DNA of 64,000 nucleotides from Apus apus (lineage: Eukaryota; Chordata; Aves; Apodiformes; Apodidae). The position numbers and the translations under genes were made by a program. Under the pieces are notes generated by a model. The model made no database searches. It saw only the letters and a program-made list of their open reading frames with translations, and was not told the origin of the DNA. Shown here one piece after another: positions 63,761-64,000 of the stretch (position 1 is the first letter of the stretch; each line of letters opens with the position of its first letter). Where the stretch lies: contig NC_067301.1 of assembly GCF_020740795.1 (NCBI RefSeq), positions 1,612,001 to 1,676,000 on the forward strand, in the 5' to 3' direction.

Positions 63761-64000
63761 TGCCTCAGATCCAGCAGTGGTGCTCGAAGTGGAGTATGGC
63801 ACTGCATTAAGAGCTCAACTTCTGCTTCTCCTTGTTTCCAGATATATAAGCCTAGACTTGAAATACTTTGTTTCTGTATAAACCTTACAGAGCAACTGCT
63901 ACGTTTTTGTTAACGGTGATAACTAGTGCTCATTATTCTCCTTGTTTCCTTTTGTTTCTGTTATAAATATACATTCTAACTCTAATTTACAGTTGTTGCT

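Noticed and set aside
54513-64000. Search for SKI coding exons on the minus strand
   Set aside because: No coiled-coil or SKI/SnoN-like coding pattern is visible; SKI is inferred to lie outside the window.
1-64000. CRISPR arrays, bacterial operons or phage-like systems
   Set aside because: Spliced vertebrate genes, CpG islands and CR1/LTR repeats make the sequence eukaryotic; no spaced repeat arrays were seen.
1-64000. tRNA or rRNA genes
   Set aside because: No cloverleaf-type A/B box pairs or rRNA signature stretches were recognised by eye; a covariance-model scan was not possible.

Overview
The window is vertebrate nuclear DNA, most likely from a bird and perhaps a songbird. It is AT-rich with two sharp CpG islands, short exons with canonical splice sites, CR1-type LINE tails and two solo retroviral LTRs. 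The gene order PEX10 - RER1 - MORN1 matches the human 1p36 block SKI-MORN1-RER1-PEX10-PLCH2 (recalled), read in the opposite direction. Most open frames longer than 60 codons are chance frames; the real genes had to be assembled from exons.

Layout. 1-3.7 kb is flanking DNA with one weak minus-strand first-exon candidate on the side where PLCH2 would lie. 3.7-8.3 kb is PEX10 (+): six coding exons, intact, 327 residues, ending in a C3HC4 RING finger. 8.3-10 kb holds the converging 3' UTRs of PEX10 and RER1. 10.0-15.9 kb is RER1 (-): six coding exons, intact, 196 residues, plus a non-coding first exon in the second CpG island (about 15.4-16.4 kb). That island is placed to act as a divergent promoter toward MORN1 (+).

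16.4-51 kb is the MORN1 locus (+) and appears to be decaying. One MORN exon (17,537-17,642) aligns well with recalled human MORN1 but carries an in-frame TAA and eroded MORN glycines. A second (22,002-22,096) has a net 2-nt shift between two conserved blocks. The first MORN exons could not be found. The last exon (50,770-50,951) still carries a recognisable open C-terminus. I call it a unitary pseudogene, with the caveats of assembly error and unseen alternative exons. Two minus-oriented solo LTRs lie inside it: 26,525-26,907, with a perfect 6-bp target duplication, and 48,686-49,640.

51-64 kb has no recognisable gene. SKI, expected next and convergent on the minus strand, shows no exon here. 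The region holds CR1 debris and sequence that may be conserved non-coding DNA.

PEX10 (peroxisomal ubiquitin ligase) and RER1 (Golgi-to-ER retrieval receptor) are housekeeping genes with no shared pathway; their adjacency is ancestral synteny. The most interesting point is the apparent loss of MORN1 with retention of its roughly 35-kb footprint beside SKI.
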